Notes under the pieces: generated by a model
Database searches by the model: none
The model's input: the letters and a program-made list of their open reading frames with translations, nothing else
Told to the model about the DNA's origin: nothing
Source: Mesorhizobium_K marinum
Lineage (GTDB): Bacteria; Pseudomonadota; Alphaproteobacteria; Rhizobiales; Rhizobiaceae
Assembly (NCBI RefSeq): GCF_040813715.1
Contig: NZ_JBFOCH010000001.1
DNA: 64,000 nucleotides
Strand: one strand, 5' to 3'
Part shown: piece by piece, positions 17,570 to 24,664 of the stretch
Numbering within the stretch: position 1 is the first letter of the stretch
Layout of the letters: every line of letters begins with the position of its first letter
Program-made: the position numbers and the translations under genes

Positions 17570-18508
17570 ATGCCGATCAAGATACCCGATCTGCTGCCCG
17601 CGCACGAAATCCTCCTGCGGGAGGGCGTCTCGGTGATGGACGAGCGCACCGCGCTGAGGCAGGACATCCGGCCGTTGCAGATCGGGCTCCTGAACCTGAT
17701 GCCCAACAAGATCCGCACGGAGACCCAGTTCGCCCGCCTGATCGGCGCATCGCCGCTGCAGGTCGAGCTGACGCTGGTGCGCATCGGCGGCCACAAGGCC
17801 AAGAACACCTCCGAGGAACACCTGATCTCCTTCTACCAGACCTGGGAGGAGGTCGCCGACCGCAAGTTCGACGGCTTCATCGTCACCGGCGCGCCGATCG
17901 AGCTGCTGCCGTTCGAGGAGGTCACCTACTGGAACGAGCTGACGCGGATCCTCGACTGGACGGCGTCCAACGTGCATTCGTCCTTCTTCATCTGCTGGGG
18001 CGCGATGGCGGCCGCCTGGCGTTTCCACCGCATCCCCAAGTATACGCTCGACAAGAAGGCCTTCGGCGTCTTCCGGCACAGCAACAATGCCCCGGCCTCG
18101 CCCTACCTCGCCGGCTTCTCCGACGATTTCGCCATTCCGGTTTCGCGCTGGACGGAAGTGAGATCGGCCGACATCCGCGCTGAGGCAAACCTCGAACTGC
18201 TGATGGAATCGGACGCGACCGGCCCCTGTCTGGTCGCCGAGAAGACGGGCAACCGGCTCTACATGTTCAACCACATCGAATACGATTCGACGTCGCTGAA
18301 GGAAGAGTACGACCGCGACGTGGCCGCCGGCTCGCCGATCGCGGTGCCGCACGGCTACTACCCGGATGACGACCCGCGACGGCCGCCGCTCAACCGCTGG
18401 CGCTCCCACGCGCATCTGCTGTTCGGCAACTGGATCAACCAGGTCTACCAGACGACGTCCTTCGATCTCGAGGGCATCGGCCAGCGCCCGGCGCTCGCTC
18501 TGTCGTGA
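17570..18508 (+). CDS. metA: Homoserine O-acyltransferase (MetA family)
   Basis: 312 residues from the ATG at 17570 (MPIKIPDLLPAHE) with GGAG nine bases upstream; the longer frame would run through the terminator. The enzyme acylates homoserine to start methionine synthesis. The catalytic Cys is in FFICWGAMAA and the His/Glu pair in FNHIEYDS. The specificity position reads GAPIE, with Glu where E. coli MetA has Gly. In characterised family members this Glu goes with acetyl-CoA use, so acetyl transfer is more likely than succinyl transfer despite the common name. It is controlled by the SAM-II riboswitch. Confidence 0.93.
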   Translation: MPIKIPDLLPAHEILLREGVSVMDERTALRQDIRPLQIGLLNLMPNKIRTETQFARLIGASPLQVELTLVRIGGHKAKNTSEEHLISFYQTWEEVADRKFDGFIVTGAPIELLPFEEVTYWNELTRILDWTASNVHSSFFICWGAMAAAWRFHRIPKYTLDKKAFGVFRHSNNAPASPYLAGFSDDFAIPVSRWTEVRSADIRAEANLELLMESDATGPCLVAEKTGNRLYMFNHIEYDSTSLKEEYDRDVAAGSPIAVPHGYYPDDDPRRPPLNRWRSHAHLLFGNWINQVYQTTSFDLEGIGQRPALALS

Positions 18509-18544
18509 CCTGACCGCGGCGGGAAAGCGGTTCCGGACCGCAGA

Positions 18545-19291
18545 TCAGCCGTCGGACCGGCTGCGCGTCGCGGCGCCCTGCGGGGAGAGGACCGGCACGA
18601 ACACGCGGCGCGAAGCCCGTTTGGCAACCGGCAGACCCTGGTAGATGCGCTTTTGCGCCTCGACGACGACGACGCCCGAAAAGATCGGCCAGAAGCGGCG
18701 GCCGCTGCTTTCCAGGATGTTGTGGAAGCGCATCATGAAGCGGCGCTTGGACGGCGGGAACAGCAGCGCTTCCGACCAGGCGGACGGCGTGAAGTTGGCG
18801 TCGCGCAGCAATTCGTTGAGCTGGCCGCGCGAGAACGGCCTGCCGGTGCCGAAGGGCGTGTGCTCGAAGCGCGCCCAGACGCCGCGGCGGTTGGGCACCA
18901 CGATGACCACGCGCCCGTTGGGCGACAGCACCCGCCAGACTTCCTTCAGCGTCTCGCGCGGGCTTTCGGCGTGCTCGAGCGAATGCACGAGCAGCATGCG
19001 GTCGATCGAGGAATCGACCAGCGGCAGTTCCTCGTCGAACACCAGCGCCGTCGCCGAGGGGCCGCCCGGCGGCCAGACGACGGCGCCCTGTGTCGCCGGC
19101 ATGAAGGCAAACGCGCGCTCGGTATCGACGCCGAAGCGGTCGAGCCAGGGCAATGTGTAGCCGAGGCCGACCAGGCGCTCGTTGGGGAGCTTCGGCCAGA
19201 CGGACGAAATGGCCATGGCGATCGACCGCTCGGCCAGCCGGCCGAGCAGCGAGGAGTAGAACGCCCTGAGATCGACGATGTCCGAATTCAT
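18545..19291 (-). CDS. Class I SAM-dependent methyltransferase-like protein
   Basis: 248 residues. The middle part carries the Methyltransf_11 pattern LLVHSLEHAESPRETLKEVWRVLSPNG followed by GRVVIVVPNRRG, but the N-terminal glycine-rich SAM loop is weak (LVGLGYTLPWLDRFG). The C-terminal part is basic, with RRFWPIFSGVVVVEAQK. Rhizobial genomes usually carry this gene divergent from gloB, as here (about 110 bases between starts). The substrate is unknown. Confidence 0.75.
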   Translation of the reverse strand: MNSDIVDLRAFYSSLLGRLAERSIAMAISSVWPKLPNERLVGLGYTLPWLDRFGVDTERAFAFMPATQGAVVWPPGGPSATALVFDEELPLVDSSIDRMLLVHSLEHAESPRETLKEVWRVLSPNGRVVIVVPNRRGVWARFEHTPFGTGRPFSRGQLNELLRDANFTPSAWSEALLFPPSKRRFMMRFHNILESSGRRFWPIFSGVVVVEAQKRIYQGLPVAKRASRRVFVPVLSPQGAATRSRSDG

Positions 19292-19400
19292 GCCGCGACC
19301 CTAGCGGCTCGCCATGGAATATTGAAGCCGCGTCACCGCCGCGTGATGACAAGGCTGGACCGCCGCCCTATCTTGCGCGCAACAGATTGGAGTTCTTGAT

Positions 19401-20168
19401 ATGGCCTTGCAGATCGACCAGTTCATGTGCCGGGAGGACAATTTCGGCGTTCTCGTCCACGACCCCGTGAGCGGCGAGACGGCGCTGATCGACGCCCCCG
19501 AAGAAAGGGCCATCCTGGCGGCGATCGAACGCACCGGATGGACGCCGAGCGTGATCATGACCACGCATCACCACCCCGACCACGTCGAGGCGAACCTGGC
19601 CCTGAAGAAGCGGTTCGGCCTCAAGATCGTGGGACCGAAGGCGGAGGCGTCCAAGATCCCCGGGATCGACGTCGAACTGTCGGAAGGATCGAAGTTCGAA
19701 TTCGCCGGCCAGCCGGTCGAGATCATCGAGACGCCCGGGCACACGGCAGGGCACATCTGCTACTACCTGCCGAAGTCGCACGTCGCCTTCGTCGCCGACA
19801 CGCTGTTCGCCATGGGCTGCGGCCGGCTCCTGGAGAAGCCGGCGCCGGTGATGTTCCATTCGCTGATCAAGCTGGTCGAACTGCCTGCGGCCACCACGCT
19901 CTACTGCGGCCACGAATACACGCTCTCCAACGCGCGCTTCGCGCTGACCATCGACCCGACCAATTCCGCGCTCAAGGAGCGGGCGGCGAAGGTGGAGAAG
20001 CTGCGCGCAGCCGGCAAGCCGACGCTGCCGACGACGCTCGCGGAGGAACTGGCGACCAATCCCTTCCTGCGCTGGCACGACCCGGCCATCCGCCGCAACC
20101 TGGGGATGGAAAAGGCGACCGACGCCGAGGTCTTCGCCGAAATCCGCAAGCGCAAGGACAACTTCTAG
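19401..20168 (+). CDS. gloB: Hydroxyacylglutathione hydrolase (glyoxalase II)
   Basis: 255-residue metallo-beta-lactamase-fold enzyme that hydrolyses S-D-lactoylglutathione to lactate and glutathione. The di-metal site is THHHPDH at about residue 54, with further ligands in TPGHTAGH and the later D and H of VADTLFAMGCGR and CGHEYT. The C-terminal substrate-binding domain RKRKDNF is complete. It works with glyoxalase I, whose gene is not in the window. The next gene starts four bases after its stop. Confidence 0.93.
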   Translation: MALQIDQFMCREDNFGVLVHDPVSGETALIDAPEERAILAAIERTGWTPSVIMTTHHHPDHVEANLALKKRFGLKIVGPKAEASKIPGIDVELSEGSKFEFAGQPVEIIETPGHTAGHICYYLPKSHVAFVADTLFAMGCGRLLEKPAPVMFHSLIKLVELPAATTLYCGHEYTLSNARFALTIDPTNSALKERAAKVEKLRAAGKPTLPTTLAEELATNPFLRWHDPAIRRNLGMEKATDAEVFAEIRKRKDNF

Positions 20169-20172
20169 CCGC

Positions 20173-20598
20173 ATGACGGCCGCCGACATCATCGCCGCCC
20201 TCGGCATGACCCGCCATCCCGAAGGCGGCTGGTATGTCGAGACCTTCCGCGACAACGGGAAGGACGGCGGGCGCGGTCATTCGACGGCGATCTACTTCCT
20301 GCTGGAGCACGGCGACGTCTCGGCCTGGCACCGCGTCCGGGACGCCGCCGAGGTCTGGCATTTCCATGCCGGCGCGCCGCTCGAGATCCGGATCGCCGAC
20401 GGCGCGGGCGGCACGACAGCCTCGGTGCTGGGCATCGACCTCCAGCGCGGCGAACGCCCGCAGGTGGTGGTTCCGGCCGGCCGGTGGCAGACGGCGCAAA
20501 GCCTGGGCGACTGGACGTTGGTCGGCTGCACCGTCGCCCCCGGTTTCGATTTTGCAGAGTTCGAAATGGCGCCTGAGGGATGGCGGCCCGACGCCTAG
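20173..20598 (+). CDS. DUF985 cupin-domain protein
   Basis: 141 residues. The single-domain cupin_5 (DUF985) fold is recognised by the opening HPEGGWYVETFRD, the central AWHRVRDAAEVWHFHAG with clustered histidines that could hold a metal, and the end VGCTVAPGFDFAEFEMA. The reaction is unknown. It is co-transcribed with gloB, four bases downstream, and converges with the EamA-type transporter gene. Confidence 0.85.
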   Translation: MTAADIIAALGMTRHPEGGWYVETFRDNGKDGGRGHSTAIYFLLEHGDVSAWHRVRDAAEVWHFHAGAPLEIRIADGAGGTTASVLGIDLQRGERPQVVVPAGRWQTAQSLGDWTLVGCTVAPGFDFAEFEMAPEGWRPDA

Positions 20599-20602
20599 CG
20601 GT

Positions 20603-21487
20603 TCAGGCCGGCTGGCGGGCGGGCCTTCGCTGGAACAGCATCGACTTGGCCGCAAGAACGGCGCCCGCGGTGATGAGCAGGCAGGCGGCAAGGATGCGCA
20701 TCGAGGGCTCGGCGACGCCGGCCGCGATCAGCACCAGCGTCGACAGGAGCGGCGCAGCGTAGCTGGCCGCCCCGAGCACCTGGATGTTGCCGCGCTTGAC
20801 CCCGATGTCCCAGACATAGAAGGCCGCACCGACCGGCATCAGGCCAAGCGCGAGGACAGCGAGCCATTGGCCCGACGTGGCCGGCAGCACCGTCTCCTCG
20901 AGCAGGAAGTGGCAGAGAAGCGAAAGCAGGGAGGTCGCGGCGCAGAACCACGTGACCGTGCTCGTCGGAACGGCCGGAAACCGGCGCGACAGCAGGGAAT
21001 AGCCGGACCACAGGACGGCGCAGACGCCGGCCATCGCGTAGCCGAAGGCATAGCGGCTTTCGAAGGCCAGCCCGCCGCCCCGCGTCACGATCAGCGCGGC
21101 TCCTGCAAGCCCGAGCAAGGCGCCGGCGACATGGAACCAGCGCAGCCGCTCGCCGGGCATCAGCGCCGACCCGAGCACGATCAGCAGCGGCCAGAGATAG
21201 GCGATCAGGCTCGCCTCGACGGCCGGCGCGTTGCGCAGTGCCGTGAAATAGAAGAAGTGGTAGCCGAACAGCCCGCCGATGCCGATGATCCAGACCTGCA
21301 CGGGTACAGGCTGCCTGGGTCGCGACGGCGGCGACAGGAGCCGGGCGACAATGCCCACGGCCGTGCCGATGGCGAAGGTCATGGCCGAAAGCAGGAAGGG
21401 CGGCGTCTGGCCGGACGCATCGGTGAGCAGCGCCAGAAGCGCCCACATCGCGATCGCAGAAAAACCGATAAGGGTCGCGCGCGCCAT
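20603..21487 (-). CDS. EamA/DMT-superfamily transporter
   Basis: 294 residues with about ten hydrophobic helices and two EamA repeats of roughly five helices each, the architecture of inner-membrane drug/metabolite exporters (YtfF/RhtA/PecM group). It starts MARATLIGFSAIAMWALLALL, and the second half begins near AFGYAMAGVCAVLWSGYSLL. The substrate is unknown; close relatives export amino acids or aromatic compounds. It is convergent with the cupin gene (four bases). Confidence 0.85.
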   Translation of the reverse strand: MARATLIGFSAIAMWALLALLTDASGQTPPFLLSAMTFAIGTAVGIVARLLSPPSRPRQPVPVQVWIIGIGGLFGYHFFYFTALRNAPAVEASLIAYLWPLLIVLGSALMPGERLRWFHVAGALLGLAGAALIVTRGGGLAFESRYAFGYAMAGVCAVLWSGYSLLSRRFPAVPTSTVTWFCAATSLLSLLCHFLLEETVLPATSGQWLAVLALGLMPVGAAFYVWDIGVKRGNIQVLGAASYAAPLLSTLVLIAAGVAEPSMRILAACLLITAGAVLAAKSMLFQRRPARQPA

Positions 21488-21515
21488 CCGAACCTCCGGC
21501 GCATGCCCTCAGGGC

Positions 21516-22304
21516 TCAAGACGCCTTGCCAGCTTCCAATCGCCGCGCGCGCACCGTGATCGTGCCGACCTGGGTGCCGATCGTCGCGAAGATCGGCGCG
21601 TATACACCGGTTTCGCCGATCTGGGCAAATGTCACGACGATGCGGCTCTTGGTGCTGAGATATTCAAGCGAACGGCGGCCCTTGCGATAGCCGGCCGTCG
21701 GCGTGAACTTGAGCCTGCAGGTGACGGTCGGGCCGTCGAAGCCCTTGACCGACATCCGGCCGGTGCTCATGAAGGAGAGCGTCAGATCGGCGCGCAACTC
21801 GCCGTCGAACATGCGGGCGCCGCCCTTGCAGACGTCCTCGAGCCGGTCCGCCTTGACCAGCGTGGCGGCGATCGGATCGACGGTCGCCTTGAGGTCGTCG
21901 GGGCCGATCGGCACCCAGTTCTTGCGCCGTTTCAGCGGCGGATCGTTGACCACCTTGACGACGTTTCCATCGGAAAAGCCGATGGCGACCAGCGTCGGCT
22001 TGTCGTTGTAGCGGTAGTCGGCGCGGAAGGCGTCGGCCTGCACGCGATCCTTGAAGCGGCCGGTCGCGGTCAGCGTCCCGCGGGTGTCGTAGAAGAAGGC
22101 GCCGAGCCCGGCGCTTGTGGCCTTGCCGCGGATCGAGTAGCCCTCGCGGTCGATGCGGCTGTCGAAATCGACGTGCGCCACTGTCAGGCCGAGAAAGGAC
22201 AGCGTGTACTCGCCCCGGTAGACCGGCCCTTCCGCGTGGGACGGCAGCACCAGCAGCGCAAGCGCGGCCGGCAGGGTGGTCAGGATGCGAAAGGCTCGAA
22301 GCAT
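21516..22304 (-). CDS. DUF3108 secreted protein
   Basis: 262 residues from the ATG at 22304 (MLRAFRILTTLPAALALLV), which gives a clean signal peptide ending near SHAEG. The DUF3108 domain begins VYRGEYTLSFLGLTVAHVDF and continues through the FYDTRGTLTATGRFKDRVQ and MSTGRMSVKGFDGP segments. It is beta-rich, probably periplasmic or outer-membrane associated, and of unknown function. It is divergent from rpmB, with about 240 bases between the starts. Confidence 0.82.
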   Translation of the reverse strand: MLRAFRILTTLPAALALLVLPSHAEGPVYRGEYTLSFLGLTVAHVDFDSRIDREGYSIRGKATSAGLGAFFYDTRGTLTATGRFKDRVQADAFRADYRYNDKPTLVAIGFSDGNVVKVVNDPPLKRRKNWVPIGPDDLKATVDPIAATLVKADRLEDVCKGGARMFDGELRADLTLSFMSTGRMSVKGFDGPTVTCRLKFTPTAGYRKGRRSLEYLSTKSRIVVTFAQIGETGVYAPIFATIGTQVGTITVRARRLEAGKAS

Positions 22305-22546
22305 CGCGGTCTCGCTGCGAAATCCGGCGCCATGTCCCGGGTGAACGGCGATGCCGGCATGTTGGCGCGAAATCCGGCCATTATGTGGAACGGAAGCGGC
22401 GCGCGGGCAAGCGTCCCGGTCAGCTTGACGCGGGAGTGAATTCCCACTATGGAACGCCGACTTTTCCATAAGGCCGCCTGCAGCGACTGCGTGCCAGCAT
22501 TCCGGTGCGCCGCTTCGTGGCTGTTGAAGACCTGAAGGTACGAAAA

Positions 22547-22840
22547 ATGTCCCGTATGTGCGAATTGACCGGCAAGGCCGTCCTGACTGGCAACAATGTC
22601 AGCCATGCCAACAACAAGACCAAGCGCCGCTTCCTGCCGAATCTGGTCAATGTGACGCTGATGTCGGAAGCGCTGAACCAGAACGTTCGCCTGCGCATCT
22701 CGGCGAACGCGCTCCGCTCGGTCGAGCATCGCGGCGGTCTCGACGCGTTCCTCGCCAAGGCGGACGCTGCCGAACTTTCGCAGCGCGCCCGACTGCTGAA
22801 GAAGCAGATCGCCAAGAAGGCCGCCGAACAGGTCGCCTGA
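22547..22840 (+). CDS. rpmB: 50S ribosomal protein L28
   Basis: 97 residues from the ATG at 22547 (MSRMCELTGKAVLTGNNVSH), exactly where L28 proteins begin; the 14 upstream codons are rejected. The L28 hallmark NNKTKRRFLPNLVNVTLMSE and the basic C-terminus KKQIAKKAAEQVA are present. The alphaproteobacterial form is longer than the E. coli protein, as expected. It is followed by a strong GC hairpin and the yhhQ-type gene. Confidence 0.95.
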   Translation: MSRMCELTGKAVLTGNNVSHANNKTKRRFLPNLVNVTLMSEALNQNVRLRISANALRSVEHRGGLDAFLAKADAAELSQRARLLKKQIAKKAAEQVA

Positions 22841-22852
22841 TCGTGCGTTTCG

Positions 22853-22870
22853 CGGCGGCTTCGGCCGCCG
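22853..22870 (+). terminator. Perfect UUCG hairpin after rpmB
   Basis: CGGCGGC and GCCGCCG are exact 7-bp arms around a TTCG tetraloop, 12 bases after the rpmB stop. No T-run follows, so it may terminate weakly, stabilise the rpmB 3' end, or act with the candidate aptamer that begins at the next base. Confidence 0.5.
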
Positions 22871-22900
22871 GCTGGTTCCATCACCCAGGATAAAAAAATG
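22871..22900 (+). promoter_or_regulatory. Candidate preQ1-I riboswitch overlapping the yhhQ start
   Basis: The stem arms CTGG (22872-22875) and CCAG (22885-22888) enclose loop TTCCATCAC and are followed by GATAAAAAAATG. This is the compact preQ1-I layout: a short P1, a pyrimidine-starting loop, and an A-rich tail. The loop CAT could pair with the start codon ATG as the pseudoknot, and the AGGA ribosome site begins inside the P1 3' arm. The downstream gene is a queuosine-precursor transporter, the expected target. Confidence 0.45.
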
Positions 22901-23584
22901 CCTCGGCTCTCCTCCTATGTGCCTTTCGTGGCCGCCATGGCGCTCGTCGTCGTGGCCTCGAACGTGCTTGTCCAGTTCCCGGTCGACGGCGAGGTCGGCG
23001 GCCTGCAACTCGCCGACATCCTGACCTGGGGCGCCTTCACCTACCCGTTCGCCTTCCTCGTCACCGACCTCGCCAACCGGCGCTACGGGCCGGCCGTCGC
23101 GCGGCGGATCGTCTTTGTCGGCTTCATGCTGGCGGTGACCTGCTCGATCGTCGTTCCGCCGCTGCTGTTCCGCTACGACTGGATCGGCTTCGAGACGGCG
23201 GCGAACCGGCTGGTGCGCATCGCTGTCGCATCCGGCGCCGCCTTCCTGACTGCGCAGCTGCTCGACGTCACGGTGTTCAACTGGCTGCGCAGGCAGTCCT
23301 GGTGGCGTGCGCCGGTGTTCGGCTCGCTGGCCGGGTCGGTGCTGGATACGGCGATCTTCTTCAGCGTCGCCTTCTCGGCCGCCTTCGCCTTCGTCGGCCC
23401 GAACGACGCCTTTGCGCTCGAAAGCGCCCCGCTTCTCGGCTTCCTGCCGGGCGAGACCGCGCGCTGGGTCTCCTGGGCGCTCGGCGACCTGACCGTGAAG
23501 CTCCTGATCGCCGTCTTCGCGCTCATCCCCTACCGGCTGATCGCCGCGCGGTGGACACAGCCGCTGGCGGCGCCGGCCGGCTGA
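22898..23584 (+). CDS. yhhQ: Queuosine precursor transporter (YhhQ/VUT family)
   Basis: 228 residues and about six TM helices. The family markers are ASNVLVQFPVDG, the LTWGAFTYPFAFLVTDLANR segment with its conserved TDL, and the later DVTVFNWLRR and AGSVLDTAIFFSVAF. YhhQ imports preQ0/preQ1 for queuosine modification of tRNA. The ATG at 22898 is preceded by AGGA seven bases upstream. The candidate preQ1-I aptamer in front fits this substrate. Confidence 0.9.
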   Translation: MPRLSSYVPFVAAMALVVVASNVLVQFPVDGEVGGLQLADILTWGAFTYPFAFLVTDLANRRYGPAVARRIVFVGFMLAVTCSIVVPPLLFRYDWIGFETAANRLVRIAVASGAAFLTAQLLDVTVFNWLRRQSWWRAPVFGSLAGSVLDTAIFFSVAFSAAFAFVGPNDAFALESAPLLGFLPGETARWVSWALGDLTVKLLIAVFALIPYRLIAARWTQPLAAPAG

Positions 23585-23602
23585 CGCATCCCCGAAACGG
23601 CG

Positions 23603-24664
23603 CTAGCCGTCGCTCGCCTGCTCATGCGGCTCGTCGTGCAGGACGAATTCCAGGTAGAGATTGCGCTGCAGGATCGAGTGGTTGTCGTCCGAGATGATGG
23701 AGACGACCAGCGCGCCGTCGGCGCGGGTCCAGACGTCGAGCCCTTCCATGTTGTCGATCTGGTAGCCCATGTCGGCCTCGAAGAGGACCGGTCCGTCGGC
23801 GACGGCCCCCTTGGCGATCGTCTCGCCGGCGATGCGGCGCAGCCGCATCTTGACGCCGGTGGCCATGGAGAAGCTGCGCTCGAGCAGGAGCAGGTCGCCG
23901 CCCGGCAGGAAGGCGCCGTCGGTGACGTCGAACTCGCCCAGGCGCTTGACCGTGAAGATGCCCTTCTCAGGACCCTCGACGACCGCGGCGAAGATGTTGC
24001 CTTGCTTGTCGAGGCTCTTTTCGGACACGATCACCAGCGCGCCCTGCTGGCGACTGTCCAGCGGCGCGTGCGCCACCGTCTCGAAGCCGCGGTTCTGCCT
24101 CAGTTCCCGCTTCGGGATCAGGAAGTCCACCTCGCCGATCGCCGGCTTCATGTCGTCCGGATCGAGCTTGAACCGGGCGATCCGGTGGTCGCGTTCGAAG
24201 CCGACCGTCGCCACCCCGTCGCGGACATCGAGGCTCTCGGCATCGACTTCCCACTTGCGGTCCGAAACGCGCCCCGCGCGGTCGAACATCTGCTGCATGC
24301 GAAAATTCTCTATGCCGGTCGGGCGGCCATCGGCGTCGCGCGCGATCGTTCCGAAGAACCAGAAACCGGTGTCGGCCACGCCGACGAAATCCCCGCCCGG
24401 CGTCAGGAACCGGAACGAGGACAGCGCGCCGAAATCCCTCGATGCCGAGGAGAGCTCGAGGCCGCCGACGAATTCGAGCGGCCCGAAACGCGTCCCCGCG
24501 ACGCCAAGGCGAAACTGGCGGATCGGGCTCGCGGAAACCTCTAGCCGTTCGACTCCCTCGGCGGCTGCCCTGACCGGCTGATGCGCGGTAAGCCACAGCG
24601 CAAGCCCAAGCGCCGCCGCGGCGAACAGCCCATAGGCCAGCCCGCGCCGCAGGAGCGCGTTCAA
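23603..24664 (-). CDS. Secreted esterase-like/phytase-like domain protein
   Basis: 353 residues starting at a TTG (24664) that overlaps the cobT stop as TTGA; the much longer frame upstream only shadows cobT. The N-terminal signal anchor is LAYGLFAAAALGLALWL, and the mature part begins near AAAEGVERLEV. The body is a beta-propeller of the phytase-like family (PF13449), with GGLELSSASRDFGALSSFRF, GFETVAHAPLD and LLLLERSFSMATGV blades. Members are exported and mostly uncharacterised. Tight coupling to cobT suggests co-expression but not necessarily a shared pathway. Confidence 0.8.
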   Translation of the reverse strand: MNALLRRGLAYGLFAAAALGLALWLTAHQPVRAAAEGVERLEVSASPIRQFRLGVAGTRFGPLEFVGGLELSSASRDFGALSSFRFLTPGGDFVGVADTGFWFFGTIARDADGRPTGIENFRMQQMFDRAGRVSDRKWEVDAESLDVRDGVATVGFERDHRIARFKLDPDDMKPAIGEVDFLIPKRELRQNRGFETVAHAPLDSRQQGALVIVSEKSLDKQGNIFAAVVEGPEKGIFTVKRLGEFDVTDGAFLPGGDLLLLERSFSMATGVKMRLRRIAGETIAKGAVADGPVLFEADMGYQIDNMEGLDVWTRADGALVVSIISDDNHSILQRNLYLEFVLHDEPHEQASDG

